A stretch of DNA of 62,270 nucleotides from positions 1-62,270 of the forward strand of contig JAVYAJ010000252.1 in the NCBI GenBank assembly GCA_032229885.1, read 5' to 3'. Positions 54,701-62,270 of this stretch are shown here, one piece after another. Below the pieces are notes generated by a model, which made no database searches, was not told the DNA's origin, and saw only the letters and a program-made list of their open reading frames with translations. This DNA is from Anammoximicrobium sp032229885. Its GTDB lineage: Bacteria; Planctomycetota; Planctomycetia; Pirellulales; Pirellulaceae. Both the position numbers and the translations under genes were made by a program. Numbering within the stretch: the stretch's first letter is position 1; the number at the start of each line of letters is the position of its first letter.

Positions 54701-54791
54701 CGGACAACGGGGGCGACAACAAGATGCCTGCCACCCAGATCGCAGACAGCGCGAGGGATCGGCAACGTGTCGTGATATTGCATAGCATCAT
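51759..54791 (-). CDS. Exported PQQ-type beta-propeller protein with methyltransferase-like N-terminus
   Basis: The product is 1010 aa from the ATG at 54791 (upstream ATGs exist at 54827 and 54878). It has a signal peptide (LALSAIWVAGILLSPPLSGAVAAE). Residues ~30-180 have a Rossmann-like pattern resembling a degenerate class I methyltransferase (LAVQIGGDETLVAKDLAVTG, LLVLGAGSDAPSAAELFRVL, LCPRGVLL). The rest is built of PQQ/BamB-like beta-propeller blades, for example VVALDLRTGQPRWRYVANGRVDTPP and WVERLTTVPNKSFYSSSA. Such architecture is common in planctomycetes; the propeller may bind redox cofactors or protein. The methyltransferase part lacks a clear SAM-binding GxGxG loop and is probably structural. 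Confidence 0.75.
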   Translation of the reverse strand: MMLCNITTRCRSLALSAIWVAGILLSPPLSGAVAAETAMLPGGLVESLGIPGGLAVQIGGDETLVAKDLAVTGRFVVQILNADPTAVASLRQRLTQQDLYGLVSVDELLKDGSLPFTEHLVNLLVLGAGSDAPSAAELFRVLCPRGVLLTTAEQASKLDLLAAGFQPDGKPEDSPGWRILRKPWPAEMDQWPEPRHAADGNAVSRDVLVGPPRRVRWVAGPSKEISSVVSADGRNYYGGLWTRDSFNGLRLWEHELKPSPAQGGFTFRRAANSVQPIAFDDRLLVFTDGVVAALDGATGELLRQYPEAGQPNDVMFADQTLLAVTGDSIRAIDRDTGNLRWIYQASEPRYVVASDGAVFLLEGAARRGEAVSAACLELTTGSVRWKRTDEPWLPLVRRAVSGQGLVVFEVSTLNDDKEGNAIHVWSGDDGRELWNRTYVPGQQHYKQARAMFTDGLLWILEHLQCVGLDPLTGEVKRRWKAGYCHCFPPVATTKYYLAGEMDLTDLTTGEYDANRISKAACGRDGGWMPANGLLYVTPKHCVCWAMLRGYTALAPENPAANVANDLSPAAFVPQAGVAAPTPAPATAADDWPCYRHDGWRSSGTTAEVPTDLRVLWTTPLGDWPAGAIADDWRENPFIHGPVTAPVIAGDSVFVARSDAHEVVALDLRTGQPRWRYVANGRVDTPPTIHRGLCLFGAKNGWVYALRADDGQLVWRLRTAPHDQRIVAYGQIESPWPVPGSVLAVDDTVYFAAGRHPLADDGILVFSADCASGQVRWVERLTTVPNKSFYSSSALEFDNFDLLSLEGDSVAMSRWLFRRASGEMTCKAADAFAVLDTDGLGVVVPRGCWTYAPRHQPRHNGDHSAVRPLAAFRGQSLISCLGDLRTLYRRDFDLQGGESVKTTWITGWAASENFRNKTGEVHLTDRLAKDAGWSASLFDKAQPAQSVAGLVLAGNTIFVAGSEGGLIATSAADGRILSHTELPAPVWDGLAVVSGHLVATTRDGRVMCFGR

Positions 54792-55002
54792 GGCAACTCT
54801 CGCAAGAGGTGGTTCTTTTGGGAACATGTGGCTTCGACAGAAGTGTACGAGTATCGACGAACGACCGTGGCGATGCAAGGCGCTTTGTCAGGCGCGAAAA
54901 GCCGTCAGCCCGATCGGCGCAGGCAACAGCCACGCTCGTGCGTTGCCCAATCGTAAGTTGCGGGTTGTCGAACTCGCCGGTGTCCAGCCGCACCGAGAGC
55001 CG

Positions 55003-57444
55003 TCAGTTCCGAGTCGGAATCCCGGGATCCGTGGGGTGTTGTTCGCGCTGTTTGCGGGCCGGCGTCACGGGGTCGCTCGGCGGCTGCTCCAGCGCGGTTT
55101 CCGTTTCCGCAGAGACGGACCAGCCGGTTTTCAAGCCGGCCACGAACCATCCGAATCCAAAGATGCCGAACGCAAAAATGGTGTCTCCCACGATCCGCAT
55201 CCAGTGCAGGATTTGAATGGTGTTGGTCTGCAGAAAATCGGCCGAACGCGCGTACCACAGCCCATGCTCGACGCTGGCCCAGGTCTGCAGCAAGCCGACC
55301 GGCAGCAGCGACAGCAGCACCATCAACCCCAATCCGATGTTGAGCGACCAAAAGCTGGCGGCCAACACGCCCGTCTTCCACCGGTGATGCACGGTCAGCC
55401 CGCGGAGGCAGAACAGGGCGAGGCCGAGCCCCAGCATCCCGTACACGCCGAACAGCGCGGTGTGGCCGTGGACCGAAGTCGTGTTCAGGCCCTGCATGTA
55501 GTAGAGCGCGATCGGCGGATTGATCAGAAATCCGAACAACCCGGCGCCGATCAGATTCCAAAACGCGACGGCGATGAAGAAATAGATCGGCCATTTATAG
55601 GCGCTGACCCAGGGGCGGACGCGAGTCAAGGTCAAGTTCTCGTACGCCTCGAAGCCGATCAGCACCAACGGCACGACCTCCAGCGCGCTAAACGTCGCAC
55701 CCAGCGCCAAAACGGGTGTGGGCGTCCCCGTGAAGTACAGGTGATGAAACGTGCCGATGATGCCCCCGAACAGGAAAATCGTGCACGAAAACAACACGGC
55801 CGCGCTCGCGGTCGCGGTCTTTAACATTCCCATTCGCGTAAACAGGAACGCGATCACCACCGTGGCGAACACTTCGAAGAACCCTTCGACCCACAGATGC
55901 ACCACCCACCAGCGCCAGTATTCGGCGATGGCCAGATTCGTCTGCCGCTGCCATACGATCCCGGCGGCGTAGAAGACGGCGATGGCCGCCGAGGCGATCA
56001 CGTACAGACCCAACAGATGTTTGTGTTCGCCGGGATGACGGAACGCGGGCCACAGCGCGCGGCACATCAGGCCGAGCCACAGGAACAACCCCACCAGCAG
56101 GAAGTACTGCCAGAAGCGGCCGAGGTCGACGTATTCATAGCCCTGGTGGCCGAACCAAAAATTGGCGACCAGGCCGAGCTTTTGCCGCGTGGCGTACCAG
56201 GTTCCGAACAACGAACCGACCACGATCAGCACCAGACAGGCGAACAGAAAGTTGACGCCCATGCGCTGTCCGCGGGGCTCGTATCCCGAGACCGCGGGCG
56301 CAATGAACAACCCGGTCGCGAGCCAGGCGGTGGCGATCCAGAAAATGGCGAGCTGCGTGTGCCACGTGCGGACAACCGAATACGGCAGCCACTTGCTGAG
56401 CGGGATACCGTAGAACCCATCGCCTTCGACGCCGTAATGCGCGGCGATCGCTCCCAGGCCGCCCTGTGCCACGAACAAGGCCACGACGATCCAAAAGTAT
56501 TTGAGCGTCGCCCGCATCGATGGCGTGGGCTCGAGGGCCAGCAACGGGTCTCGAGCCGGGAGTTCGTGGGGTTCCTCGGGCTTGTACCGCAGCACCGCGT
56601 AATACCACGCCAGCGCGCCGACGCCCGCCAGCAGCAGTACAAAACTGATCACGGACCACACCACGATCGGACCCGTAGGTATGTTGTCGATCAGGTGTTC
56701 GGCCGGCCAGTTGTTCGTATAGGTCACGGCGGCCATAGCCGGCGCCGCCCGGGCGCCGGCCGCGTCGACGGTGGTGTCCGCGTCTCGGGCGGGCCGTTCG
56801 GCAGCGCACGCCCAGGCGGTCCAGAAGAAGAAGGCGTTCATCAGCTCCTGGCGATGCGGATCGCGGATCGTATGGACGGCGATCGCATAGGCCGAGCGCA
56901 ATTGGACCGGAGACATCCCGCCATCCGCGACGTGCGCTACGTCCGGCGGAAATTCCGCGGCATCGCCGAAGAGCGCCGCGTAATAACCACCCAGCGCCTT
57001 GATGGCCCGCGCTCGATCCGCCGACACGGTCAGCTCGCCGGACTGTGGATCGTAGGTGTTGGTGCGCAGCTCGTTTTTGAGGCGGCTCTTCAGGCTGGCC
57101 TGGGCGCCGGCGTCCAACTGGTCAAACGTCTGTCCATACTCGCGTCGCGCCCAGTCGTCCAACAGCCAGACACACTCGCGGTGCAGCCAGTCCGCCGACC
57201 AATCGGGGGCGAGATACGCGCCGTGCCCCCAGACGCTGCCGAGTTCCTGCCCGCCGATCGATTGCCAGACGTTCTGTCCGTCCTTGATGTCCTGGCCCGT
57301 AAAGACGACGCTCCCGTCGGTCTGGACCACCCGCGTGGGGATGGGCGGCGCCTGGCGGTAGATCTCTACGCCGTAGTATCCCAGCACGGCAAACGAGGCG
57401 ACAATCACGGCGGTAAAGCCGATCCACAAACGCCGAAACTGCAT
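55003..57444 (-). CDS. norZ: Quinol-type nitric oxide reductase
   Basis: The product is 813 aa from the ATG at 57444, preceded by AAAGGAG. It has an N-terminal membrane helix and an extracytoplasmic domain (RVVQTDGSVVFTGQDIKDGQNVWQSIGGQELGSVWGHGAYLAPDW), followed by ~13 membrane helices of the haem-copper oxidase type. His-containing motifs include WVVHLWVEGFFEVFATVV and the C-terminal HGHTALFGVYGMLGLG. It reduces NO to N2O with quinol electrons in the cytoplasmic membrane. qNOR is a single polypeptide, so no norC is needed. Upstream lie a strong promoter and a palindrome. The nitrite-reductase genes of denitrification are not in the window, so a detoxification role is likely (inference). Confidence 0.93.
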   Translation of the reverse strand: MQFRRLWIGFTAVIVASFAVLGYYGVEIYRQAPPIPTRVVQTDGSVVFTGQDIKDGQNVWQSIGGQELGSVWGHGAYLAPDWSADWLHRECVWLLDDWARREYGQTFDQLDAGAQASLKSRLKNELRTNTYDPQSGELTVSADRARAIKALGGYYAALFGDAAEFPPDVAHVADGGMSPVQLRSAYAIAVHTIRDPHRQELMNAFFFWTAWACAAERPARDADTTVDAAGARAAPAMAAVTYTNNWPAEHLIDNIPTGPIVVWSVISFVLLLAGVGALAWYYAVLRYKPEEPHELPARDPLLALEPTPSMRATLKYFWIVVALFVAQGGLGAIAAHYGVEGDGFYGIPLSKWLPYSVVRTWHTQLAIFWIATAWLATGLFIAPAVSGYEPRGQRMGVNFLFACLVLIVVGSLFGTWYATRQKLGLVANFWFGHQGYEYVDLGRFWQYFLLVGLFLWLGLMCRALWPAFRHPGEHKHLLGLYVIASAAIAVFYAAGIVWQRQTNLAIAEYWRWWVVHLWVEGFFEVFATVVIAFLFTRMGMLKTATASAAVLFSCTIFLFGGIIGTFHHLYFTGTPTPVLALGATFSALEVVPLVLIGFEAYENLTLTRVRPWVSAYKWPIYFFIAVAFWNLIGAGLFGFLINPPIALYYMQGLNTTSVHGHTALFGVYGMLGLGLALFCLRGLTVHHRWKTGVLAASFWSLNIGLGLMVLLSLLPVGLLQTWASVEHGLWYARSADFLQTNTIQILHWMRIVGDTIFAFGIFGFGWFVAGLKTGWSVSAETETALEQPPSDPVTPARKQREQHPTDPGIPTRN

Positions 57445-57716
57445 GACCTGTATCTCCTTTGTCCGCCATCCGCGCGCACCTTCGGCCCGGCCTGCGCCAG
57501 TCCCGTCGTCTGATATCGAGCGCGCAGCATCCCTATCAGCGACCATCTCGGCGCGGAACGTTGAGCTTTACCGGTGTGTGCGCATAGGCGGCAGTAAGCC
57601 CGGTTTTCTGGTTTTCTCAAGAGAGGCGATTTGCGTCCGTGTCGGAGCGCCGCGACGCTCGCAACGGGAACCGGAGGAAGATCGCTCGGAAAACCAATTT
57701 CTCAAAGAAACGCCGA

Positions 57717-57735
57717 CGTTCAGTTCCCCTGAACG
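57717..57735 (-). promoter_or_regulatory. Palindrome just downstream of the norZ promoter
   Basis: CGTTCAG-TTCCC-CTGAACG is a perfect inverted repeat with 7 bp arms and a 5 nt centre. It lies about 12-31 nt downstream of the -10 element, where a repressor would block the start of transcription. The sequence does not match the CRP/FNR-type TTGAT-N4-ATCAA site or a well-known NsrR consensus. A second palindrome, TTTCT-CAA-AGAAA, lies at 57698-57710. Confidence 0.55.
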
Positions 57736-57747
57736 CAGCGTTGCAGA

Positions 57748-57776
57748 AGTCTAGGGCGACTGCCAAGAGTTGTCAA
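57748..57776 (-). promoter_or_regulatory. Sigma70 promoter of norZ
   Basis: On the minus strand a perfect TTGACA -35 is followed after 17 nt by TAGACT (4 of 6 matches to the -10). This is the best sigma70 match in the window. It predicts a ~300 nt leader before the norZ start codon. Confidence 0.65.
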
Positions 57777-57860
57777 CGGCGGGTATCCGAGTTGCGCGTT
57801 GTCCACCGTTAGAAATGCCGCCCGCCGCGCGGCCCCGCCCGTCGCCAGAGCAGGATTGGT

Positions 57861-58589
57861 TTACTCGGCGTGCCAGCGCATGAACATCTCGACGAGCGTC
57901 TCGCACGAGGTGGCGGTGCGCAACTGAGCCAGCGAGCCTTCCAGCCGGAGCTGGCCTCGATGCAGCAGGCCAAACCGATCGCACAGCCGCTGGGCCTCGT
58001 CCAGGCGATGCGTGCTGACCAACACGGCCTTGCCTTCCTGTCGAAGGTGACGGATGTACTCGAAAACGACCTGCGTTCCGATCACGTCCAAACCGCGCGT
58101 CGGCTCGTCCAACAGGATCACCGGCGGATCGTGAATCAGCGCGCGGGCCAGGATCGCCCGCTGCCGCTGGCCGGTGCTGAGCGTCGCACACCGCCGATCC
58201 AGAAAGTCGGTCAGTTGCAACAGCGTGGCCAGACGCTCGAGCGATTGCTGGGCCTGCGCCACTTCGGTGCGGTACAGGTCGGCAAAGAACAGCAACATCT
58301 CGCGAACGGTCAACGACGGATATAGGCCGGCGCTGGCCGAGACCAGGCCGATCCGCGACTTGACCTCGTCCGGCATGTCCGAAGTCCGAAATCCGCTGAC
58401 TTCGGCGTAACCGCCGTCCGGCCGCAACAGGCCGACAACCATCCGGATCGTCGTGGTCTTGCCAGCGCCGTTGGGACCCAATAGGCCGTACACTTCGCCG
58501 GCGGGAATCGTAAACGAAACGTGATCGACCGCCAGGATCTCGCGGCCTGCGCCGAAGAATCGCTTGGTTAGGGCGTGGACCCCGATCAT
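57861..58589 (-). CDS. ABC transporter ATP-binding protein, NatA-like
   Basis: The product is 242 aa from the ATG at 58589; the frame is open upstream but family sequence begins MIGVHALTKRF. Walker A is GPNGAGKTTT (residues ~40-49), the signature is LSTGQRQRAIL, and Walker B/D-loop is VILLDEPTRGLD. Order and spacing match the NatA/CcmA-type exporter ATPases. The expected membrane permease partner is not downstream; norZ follows after 416 nt on the same strand. It either uses a permease encoded elsewhere or has another role. Confidence 0.9.
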   Translation of the reverse strand: MIGVHALTKRFFGAGREILAVDHVSFTIPAGEVYGLLGPNGAGKTTTIRMVVGLLRPDGGYAEVSGFRTSDMPDEVKSRIGLVSASAGLYPSLTVREMLLFFADLYRTEVAQAQQSLERLATLLQLTDFLDRRCATLSTGQRQRAILARALIHDPPVILLDEPTRGLDVIGTQVVFEYIRHLRQEGKAVLVSTHRLDEAQRLCDRFGLLHRGQLRLEGSLAQLRTATSCETLVEMFMRWHAE

Positions 58590-58868
58590 GGTGGTTCTTG
58601 ATCCTTGGCTTAAGTCAGGGGCTGCATGATCTTCGACGTCGCTCGACACGGCGAGGTCCGGCGCAGAGGCCGGTGGCTTTCAATCCACTCTTTACTGCAC
58701 ACGTTTTGGCTTTCGTTCGATTCGCCGCGCTCGCACCGCGCATCGATTCTGTCGCCATGGCCGCATGCCATCCCACCACTCGCCCCGGCGCGCCGCCGCC
58801 GCGGTGGACGCACGGCCGCGGACCGACCGCACGGCTGACCTCTGGCGGGGCCGAACTGGCGCGTCGTG

Positions 58869-61787
58869 CTACGGGCAAGCAATCTCGTAGCACAGGATCG
58901 CGCCCCGATCGCCGCCGGAGGAAACGTCCGCGGTGAACACCAATTCGCCGCCCGTCGCCTGGCTTGGAATCTCGGTCAACCGCTGACCGTCGCTCGCCAA
59001 GGCCCAGACGCGGTACGCGCTCGGATCGGCCAATTGGATGCGGACCTCGGCGCGGCCCGCACGGACCAGGTGCGGCAGGCGGCCCCAATCGAGCAGCGTC
59101 TGCCGGGCCCGTTCGGCATAGCGGATTCCCGTGTTCTGCAGATCGGTCAGATGCGTGACCAGCAACCGACGGCTCGTGCGGATCGGCGCATCGTCCAGTG
59201 CGCTGACCCAGACCGTGGCATCGGCGCCTTCGACACGGATTTGCACGCCGTGCGTGGTGTGAACGTGATCCCCTGCCGTGGCAAAGCCGCCCGCGGTGCG
59301 CGGCGTGTCCAGCGTCAGGCGGTCGTGCGCGGCATCGATCGTGATCTGGCCCGTCTCGCTACGAAAAGTGTTCGTCTCCGGCGCAGTCGGGTTGTCTGTC
59401 GTCAGGATCCCGTGCTGGCGCAGCAGCGCGACCAGCTTGTCCTGGGCGAGCTGGTAGGGATCTGCTCCATCGACCACGTTGCTGGTCGCATACGCATCGC
59501 GAGCCGTCGCCCACCCCAAAGGCAGTGTCAGGTCGAAGGGCAGCTTTCGCGCCGGATCGTCGACCACCGCCACGCCGACGCGGGTCAGCCAAGCCGTCCA
59601 ATGCCAGTCGGGGGCCAATCGCGGGATCTGTGCGGGCGGGCGGCCAAAGTCGGCGCTCGTCATGGCGAGCGCTAGACTGCGAGGCGCGGTGCGCAGATCG
59701 CCGCGCAGGAACAAGCAGATACTGGCTCGCTCGGCCGCCTGGCCCAAGGGGTCGCTGGCCATGTTGAAGTAATCCAATCGGACCGGCTCGATCAAGGCTT
59801 CGCGGCTGTGGCTGTAGGCGAAGCGCCAAATGCCGTCCCAGCCTTGGATGGCTCCCAGAGCGCCGGTCAGGATGCCGCCTACGCCGCGATAGCGTCCGGG
59901 CGCCGAGTAGTTGTACTCGGTGACCGTGAACGGTTTGCTGAACAACCGCGTGAACGCCAGGTGCCGCCCGCCGCTGGCGCCGCCCGCGACGGGGCTCGTG
60001 TTCGGACAGCGACTGGGCAAACGCCAAGACTGTTCCAGAAAATGCGGGTGATCGACGTAGAAGTGATCGTCCACATAATCCATCTCGGCGCGCACGCTCT
60101 GGCTGACGGCATGGTTCGTCCAGCCGTTCATATTCGTCAGCAGCGCGCGAACGCCCAGTTCGTCGCGCAAGAAGGCCTTGGCCCGACGAAAAAAATCCCG
60201 CTCGACGTCCGTGAAAAATAGGATCTGGTCTCGGCTGCGCAGATCCTGTCCCTGGATCGATCCCGCCAATTTGACCGATTCGTGCCCCGGATCTTCGTCG
60301 GCCTTTAACGCCGCGCCCCAGGCTTCGGCCAGCGCACCGCGAGTCGGATAGCGTTCGGCCAACCAGCGGTTCCACGCCGTACGATAGTCGGGAATATCCG
60401 CCGCCAGGCTGGTAAAATTGGCGACATTGCCTTCGTTGACCAGGGCCAGCCAGGCCAACCCGGGCTCGTCCTTGTACGCCCGTTTCGTATACGGGTTGAC
60501 GTGTTCGAGCAGGTTTCGGGCAAACGCCTTCCAGTTTTCGAACGCGGCCGGATTCAGGGCAGCCAACGTCTTGAATCCGTTCATCGCGTTTCGACGCCCG
60601 TTTTCCGTGCTCAGGCCGAACTGGGCGACATCGACCGGACGCGACACGAACAGATCGGTGGTCACGTAGATCCCGCGACGGTACAGGGCCGCGAGCAGAT
60701 AATCCAACTGGTCCAATTTCTCGGGGTTCAGCCGTGTGCGTTGCGGATCCGCTTCGGTCAGCTCGCCTTCGTAGTGATGCACCCGGACGGCGTTGTACCC
60801 CAGCCGCGCCAGACGATCGGCGACGCGATCCGCCTGCTCGTGCGTGAGGTAATGGGCCGAGAAGCACAGATTGACGCCGTAAAACCGCACGGGCTTGCCC
60901 GGCGCTTGCTCGAAGCTGAATCGGCCGTCGCTGTCCGCCAACAGCCAGCCGTATTTCCCGGCCGGCGGGTCCTGTAGACGCAGCGCCGAGAAATCCAGCG
61001 CCGAGCCGGGCTGGATGTCCAGGTTCACCTGCAGCGGGATCCAGTCTTTGTCGGCGACGATCGTCACCGGCATATCGTGCTCGACGTCGATGCCGCCGGG
61101 CGCGGACAACGTGAACTCGATTGGGACGGGAACGTCTTTGATGAACTTCCGCTGCTCGCCCTGCGGTTTCGAGATCCGCACGGAAAACGACGGCCCCCAC
61201 TGGCGGTTGTCCTGCAACAACACGGACAGCGGCTCGGGAAACTCGCAGTGCAAGCTACCGCCGCCGGGCAGTTGCAGGGTCAGTTTGCGAATTAGACCGT
61301 TGAACAGGTGAACCGATCCGAAATCCGGTGGGAACGTGCCCGAGCGGTCGTCGGCCGTCCAGCGGCCGCCCGCCAGCACAGGAATTCCGAAGTTCGCGCT
61401 GACGTGCAGCGAGTTCAGCGCCAGATCTTGATCGGGCGTGAACTCGTACCGTGCTTTCAAGCCCTCGTGCGAGCCGACGATCGTCGCCCAGCCGCTCAGT
61501 TGTCCGCCGCCGGGCACGGCGATTCGCAACGAGCTTTTTCCTCCGTCGCCTGTGCGCCGCGGATCGGTTTGTTGCGACCCTCCTATTCTCGTCGCGGCAA
61601 CGGCGTCGGCGGCCGACCAATCTGCGTTGTACACGCCGGCACGGATCTCGGCGATGGCTTCCTTGCCGCGCGACAGTCGAACGTGTCCGGCCTGGCCCAC
61701 CAACGCCTGGATCTCGGCCCCCCGCGTCTCGCCAACGCTGCACAATCCCACGCTGGCCAGCGCCAGCGTCAGCACGATTCGAGTCAT
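58869..61787 (-). CDS. Exported clan GH-A-like glycoside hydrolase
   Basis: The product is 972 aa from the ATG at 61787, preceded by GAGGAGAT. A signal peptide (IVLTLALASVGLCSVGETRGA) is followed by a beta-sandwich region of ~270 residues and a TIM barrel beginning FYGVNLCFSAHYL, with HEQADRVADRLARLGYNAVRVHHYE. The acid/base Glu is E452 in LVNEGNV, and the nucleophile is probably E624 in VTEYNY. The C-terminal ~300 residues are beta-rich accessory domains. The family resembles GH5/GH39-type or unclassified planctomycete hydrolases; the substrate is unknown. It is transcribed in the same direction as norZ and the ABC gene but separated by more than 250 nt. Confidence 0.8.
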   Translation of the reverse strand: MTRIVLTLALASVGLCSVGETRGAEIQALVGQAGHVRLSRGKEAIAEIRAGVYNADWSAADAVAATRIGGSQQTDPRRTGDGGKSSLRIAVPGGGQLSGWATIVGSHEGLKARYEFTPDQDLALNSLHVSANFGIPVLAGGRWTADDRSGTFPPDFGSVHLFNGLIRKLTLQLPGGGSLHCEFPEPLSVLLQDNRQWGPSFSVRISKPQGEQRKFIKDVPVPIEFTLSAPGGIDVEHDMPVTIVADKDWIPLQVNLDIQPGSALDFSALRLQDPPAGKYGWLLADSDGRFSFEQAPGKPVRFYGVNLCFSAHYLTHEQADRVADRLARLGYNAVRVHHYEGELTEADPQRTRLNPEKLDQLDYLLAALYRRGIYVTTDLFVSRPVDVAQFGLSTENGRRNAMNGFKTLAALNPAAFENWKAFARNLLEHVNPYTKRAYKDEPGLAWLALVNEGNVANFTSLAADIPDYRTAWNRWLAERYPTRGALAEAWGAALKADEDPGHESVKLAGSIQGQDLRSRDQILFFTDVERDFFRRAKAFLRDELGVRALLTNMNGWTNHAVSQSVRAEMDYVDDHFYVDHPHFLEQSWRLPSRCPNTSPVAGGASGGRHLAFTRLFSKPFTVTEYNYSAPGRYRGVGGILTGALGAIQGWDGIWRFAYSHSREALIEPVRLDYFNMASDPLGQAAERASICLFLRGDLRTAPRSLALAMTSADFGRPPAQIPRLAPDWHWTAWLTRVGVAVVDDPARKLPFDLTLPLGWATARDAYATSNVVDGADPYQLAQDKLVALLRQHGILTTDNPTAPETNTFRSETGQITIDAAHDRLTLDTPRTAGGFATAGDHVHTTHGVQIRVEGADATVWVSALDDAPIRTSRRLLVTHLTDLQNTGIRYAERARQTLLDWGRLPHLVRAGRAEVRIQLADPSAYRVWALASDGQRLTEIPSQATGGELVFTADVSSGGDRGAILCYEIACP

Positions 61788-62270
61788 CCGTCGTATCTCC
61801 TCATAGCCAGACTGCATGTTGGAATCAAAACGGGTTGTATCCTGCGCGCGGTGTGCAACGGCTCGTCGTGGTGCGGACTGCAGTCCGCCTTTTCCACACT
61901 AGCCTTGGTGTTCGAGCGCTCATCGTCTTAACGCGGCCTGAGGCCACGACCAAACAGAGGCCATACAATACCGAAGAAAACCACGGATCATACGGATCAC
62001 ACGAATGAAGACATCGCATCGAACCGTTGTTCTTCATTCCCGTTATTCCCGTTACTCGTGTTATTCGTGGTTCCCGTAAACGCGCATGGCGTGCAAGACA
62101 CGACGCGAGACGCAAGACATACCGCAGTCTGTCGTGTCGTGTCTGGGCCCCAATGGCTTTTCGCGCATACCAACCGCGGCCCGATTGCGGCCCGATGAAC
62201 GCGGTCGCCGCGAAACCAGCATGACCGGTGTGACAGATCATCGCAAGCGGCCTGCCATCGTACGCTCGTC
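61788..62270. other. Window-end non-coding region with repeat hairpin
   Basis: No gene is supported. A large inverted structure occupies 61980-62072, and a second palindromic tract (gacacgacgcgagacgcaag against cagtctgtcgtgtcgtgtct, ~62097-62147) follows. Confidence 0.55.
61980..62072. repeat. Inverted repeat of ttattcgtggt / accacgga-type units
   Basis: The left arm is accacggatcatacggatca plus cacgaatgaag (61980-62010). The right arm is cttcattcccgttattcccg plus ttactcgtgttattcgtggt (62032-62071), made of 9-10 nt units. Short related units occur at 144-172 and ~2182-2215. Confidence 0.75.

Larger units (their letters stand above)
57445..57860. other. norZ promoter and operator region
   Basis: About 415 nt between the ABC ATPase stop and norZ. 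It holds a sigma70 promoter (57748-57776) and two inverted repeats (57717-57735 and 57698-57710). No gene is supported. Confidence 0.6.

Overview
This is a high-GC chromosomal window from a planctomycete, probably a Pirellulales-type lineage (inference). Supporting features are a DUF1559 pilin-like protein next to a small lipoprotein, Tat-exported Gfo/Idh and DUF362 proteins, very large secreted carbohydrate-active proteins, a GYF/zinc-ribbon protein and long low-density intergenic regions with dispersed repeats. No phage, CRISPR array or intact insertion sequence was seen.

Layout. 0.5-6.3 kb (+ strand): a Tat-exported DUF362 protein and a PcRGLX/YetA-like putative rhamnogalacturonan lyase, separated by a duplicated ~170 bp hairpin repeat. 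6.5-15.4 kb (- strand): an information-processing block with an FHA protein, rpoN, then (in transcription order) infC, small SRP RNA, dnaX, ybaB and recR, with a dihydroorotase-like gene lying upstream of infC. The infC reading frame seems to begin at AUA, behind a structured leader. The dihydroorotase-like protein has lost three metal/catalytic residues. 16-19.4 kb: a heparinase II/III-like lyase. 19.9-22.6 kb (+): a PEP/pyruvate-binding-domain protein with a RecA/KaiC-like front end. 22.7-28.4 kb (-): a three-gene cassette of a membrane KAP-like ATPase, a TPR + SBP_bac_5 fusion and an exported coiled-coil protein, the best candidate for an undescribed system. 28.9-30.7 kb: a zinc-ribbon/GYF membrane protein divergent from a small ClpP-like protease. 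31.3-32.8 kb (+): a Tat-exported Gfo/Idh oxidoreductase.

33-37.3 kb (-): a sugar-acid catabolic cluster (RraA-like aldolase, MFS transporter, SDR dehydrogenase, glucarate-dehydratase-like enolase-superfamily enzyme). 37.7-39.2 kb: lipoprotein + DUF1559 protein. 39.4-44.6 kb: YfhO-like membrane protein, moeA, pabA/trpG. 45.1 kb: tRNA-Val(GAC). 45.3-48.5 kb: FlK-like thioesterase, rhamnulokinase and a GNAT acetyltransferase. 48.6-61.8 kb: two large exported putative glycoside-hydrolase-type proteins flanking a PQQ-type beta-propeller, a quinol-type nitric oxide reductase with a clear sigma70 promoter and palindrome, and an orphan ABC ATPase.

How the genes fit together. Rhamnogalacturonan lyase, rhamnulokinase, heparinase-like lyase, glycoside hydrolases and the sugar-acid cluster point to degradation of plant or algal polysaccharides. 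Housekeeping functions are interleaved rather than grouped. Function names rest on motif reading alone; no database search was run.
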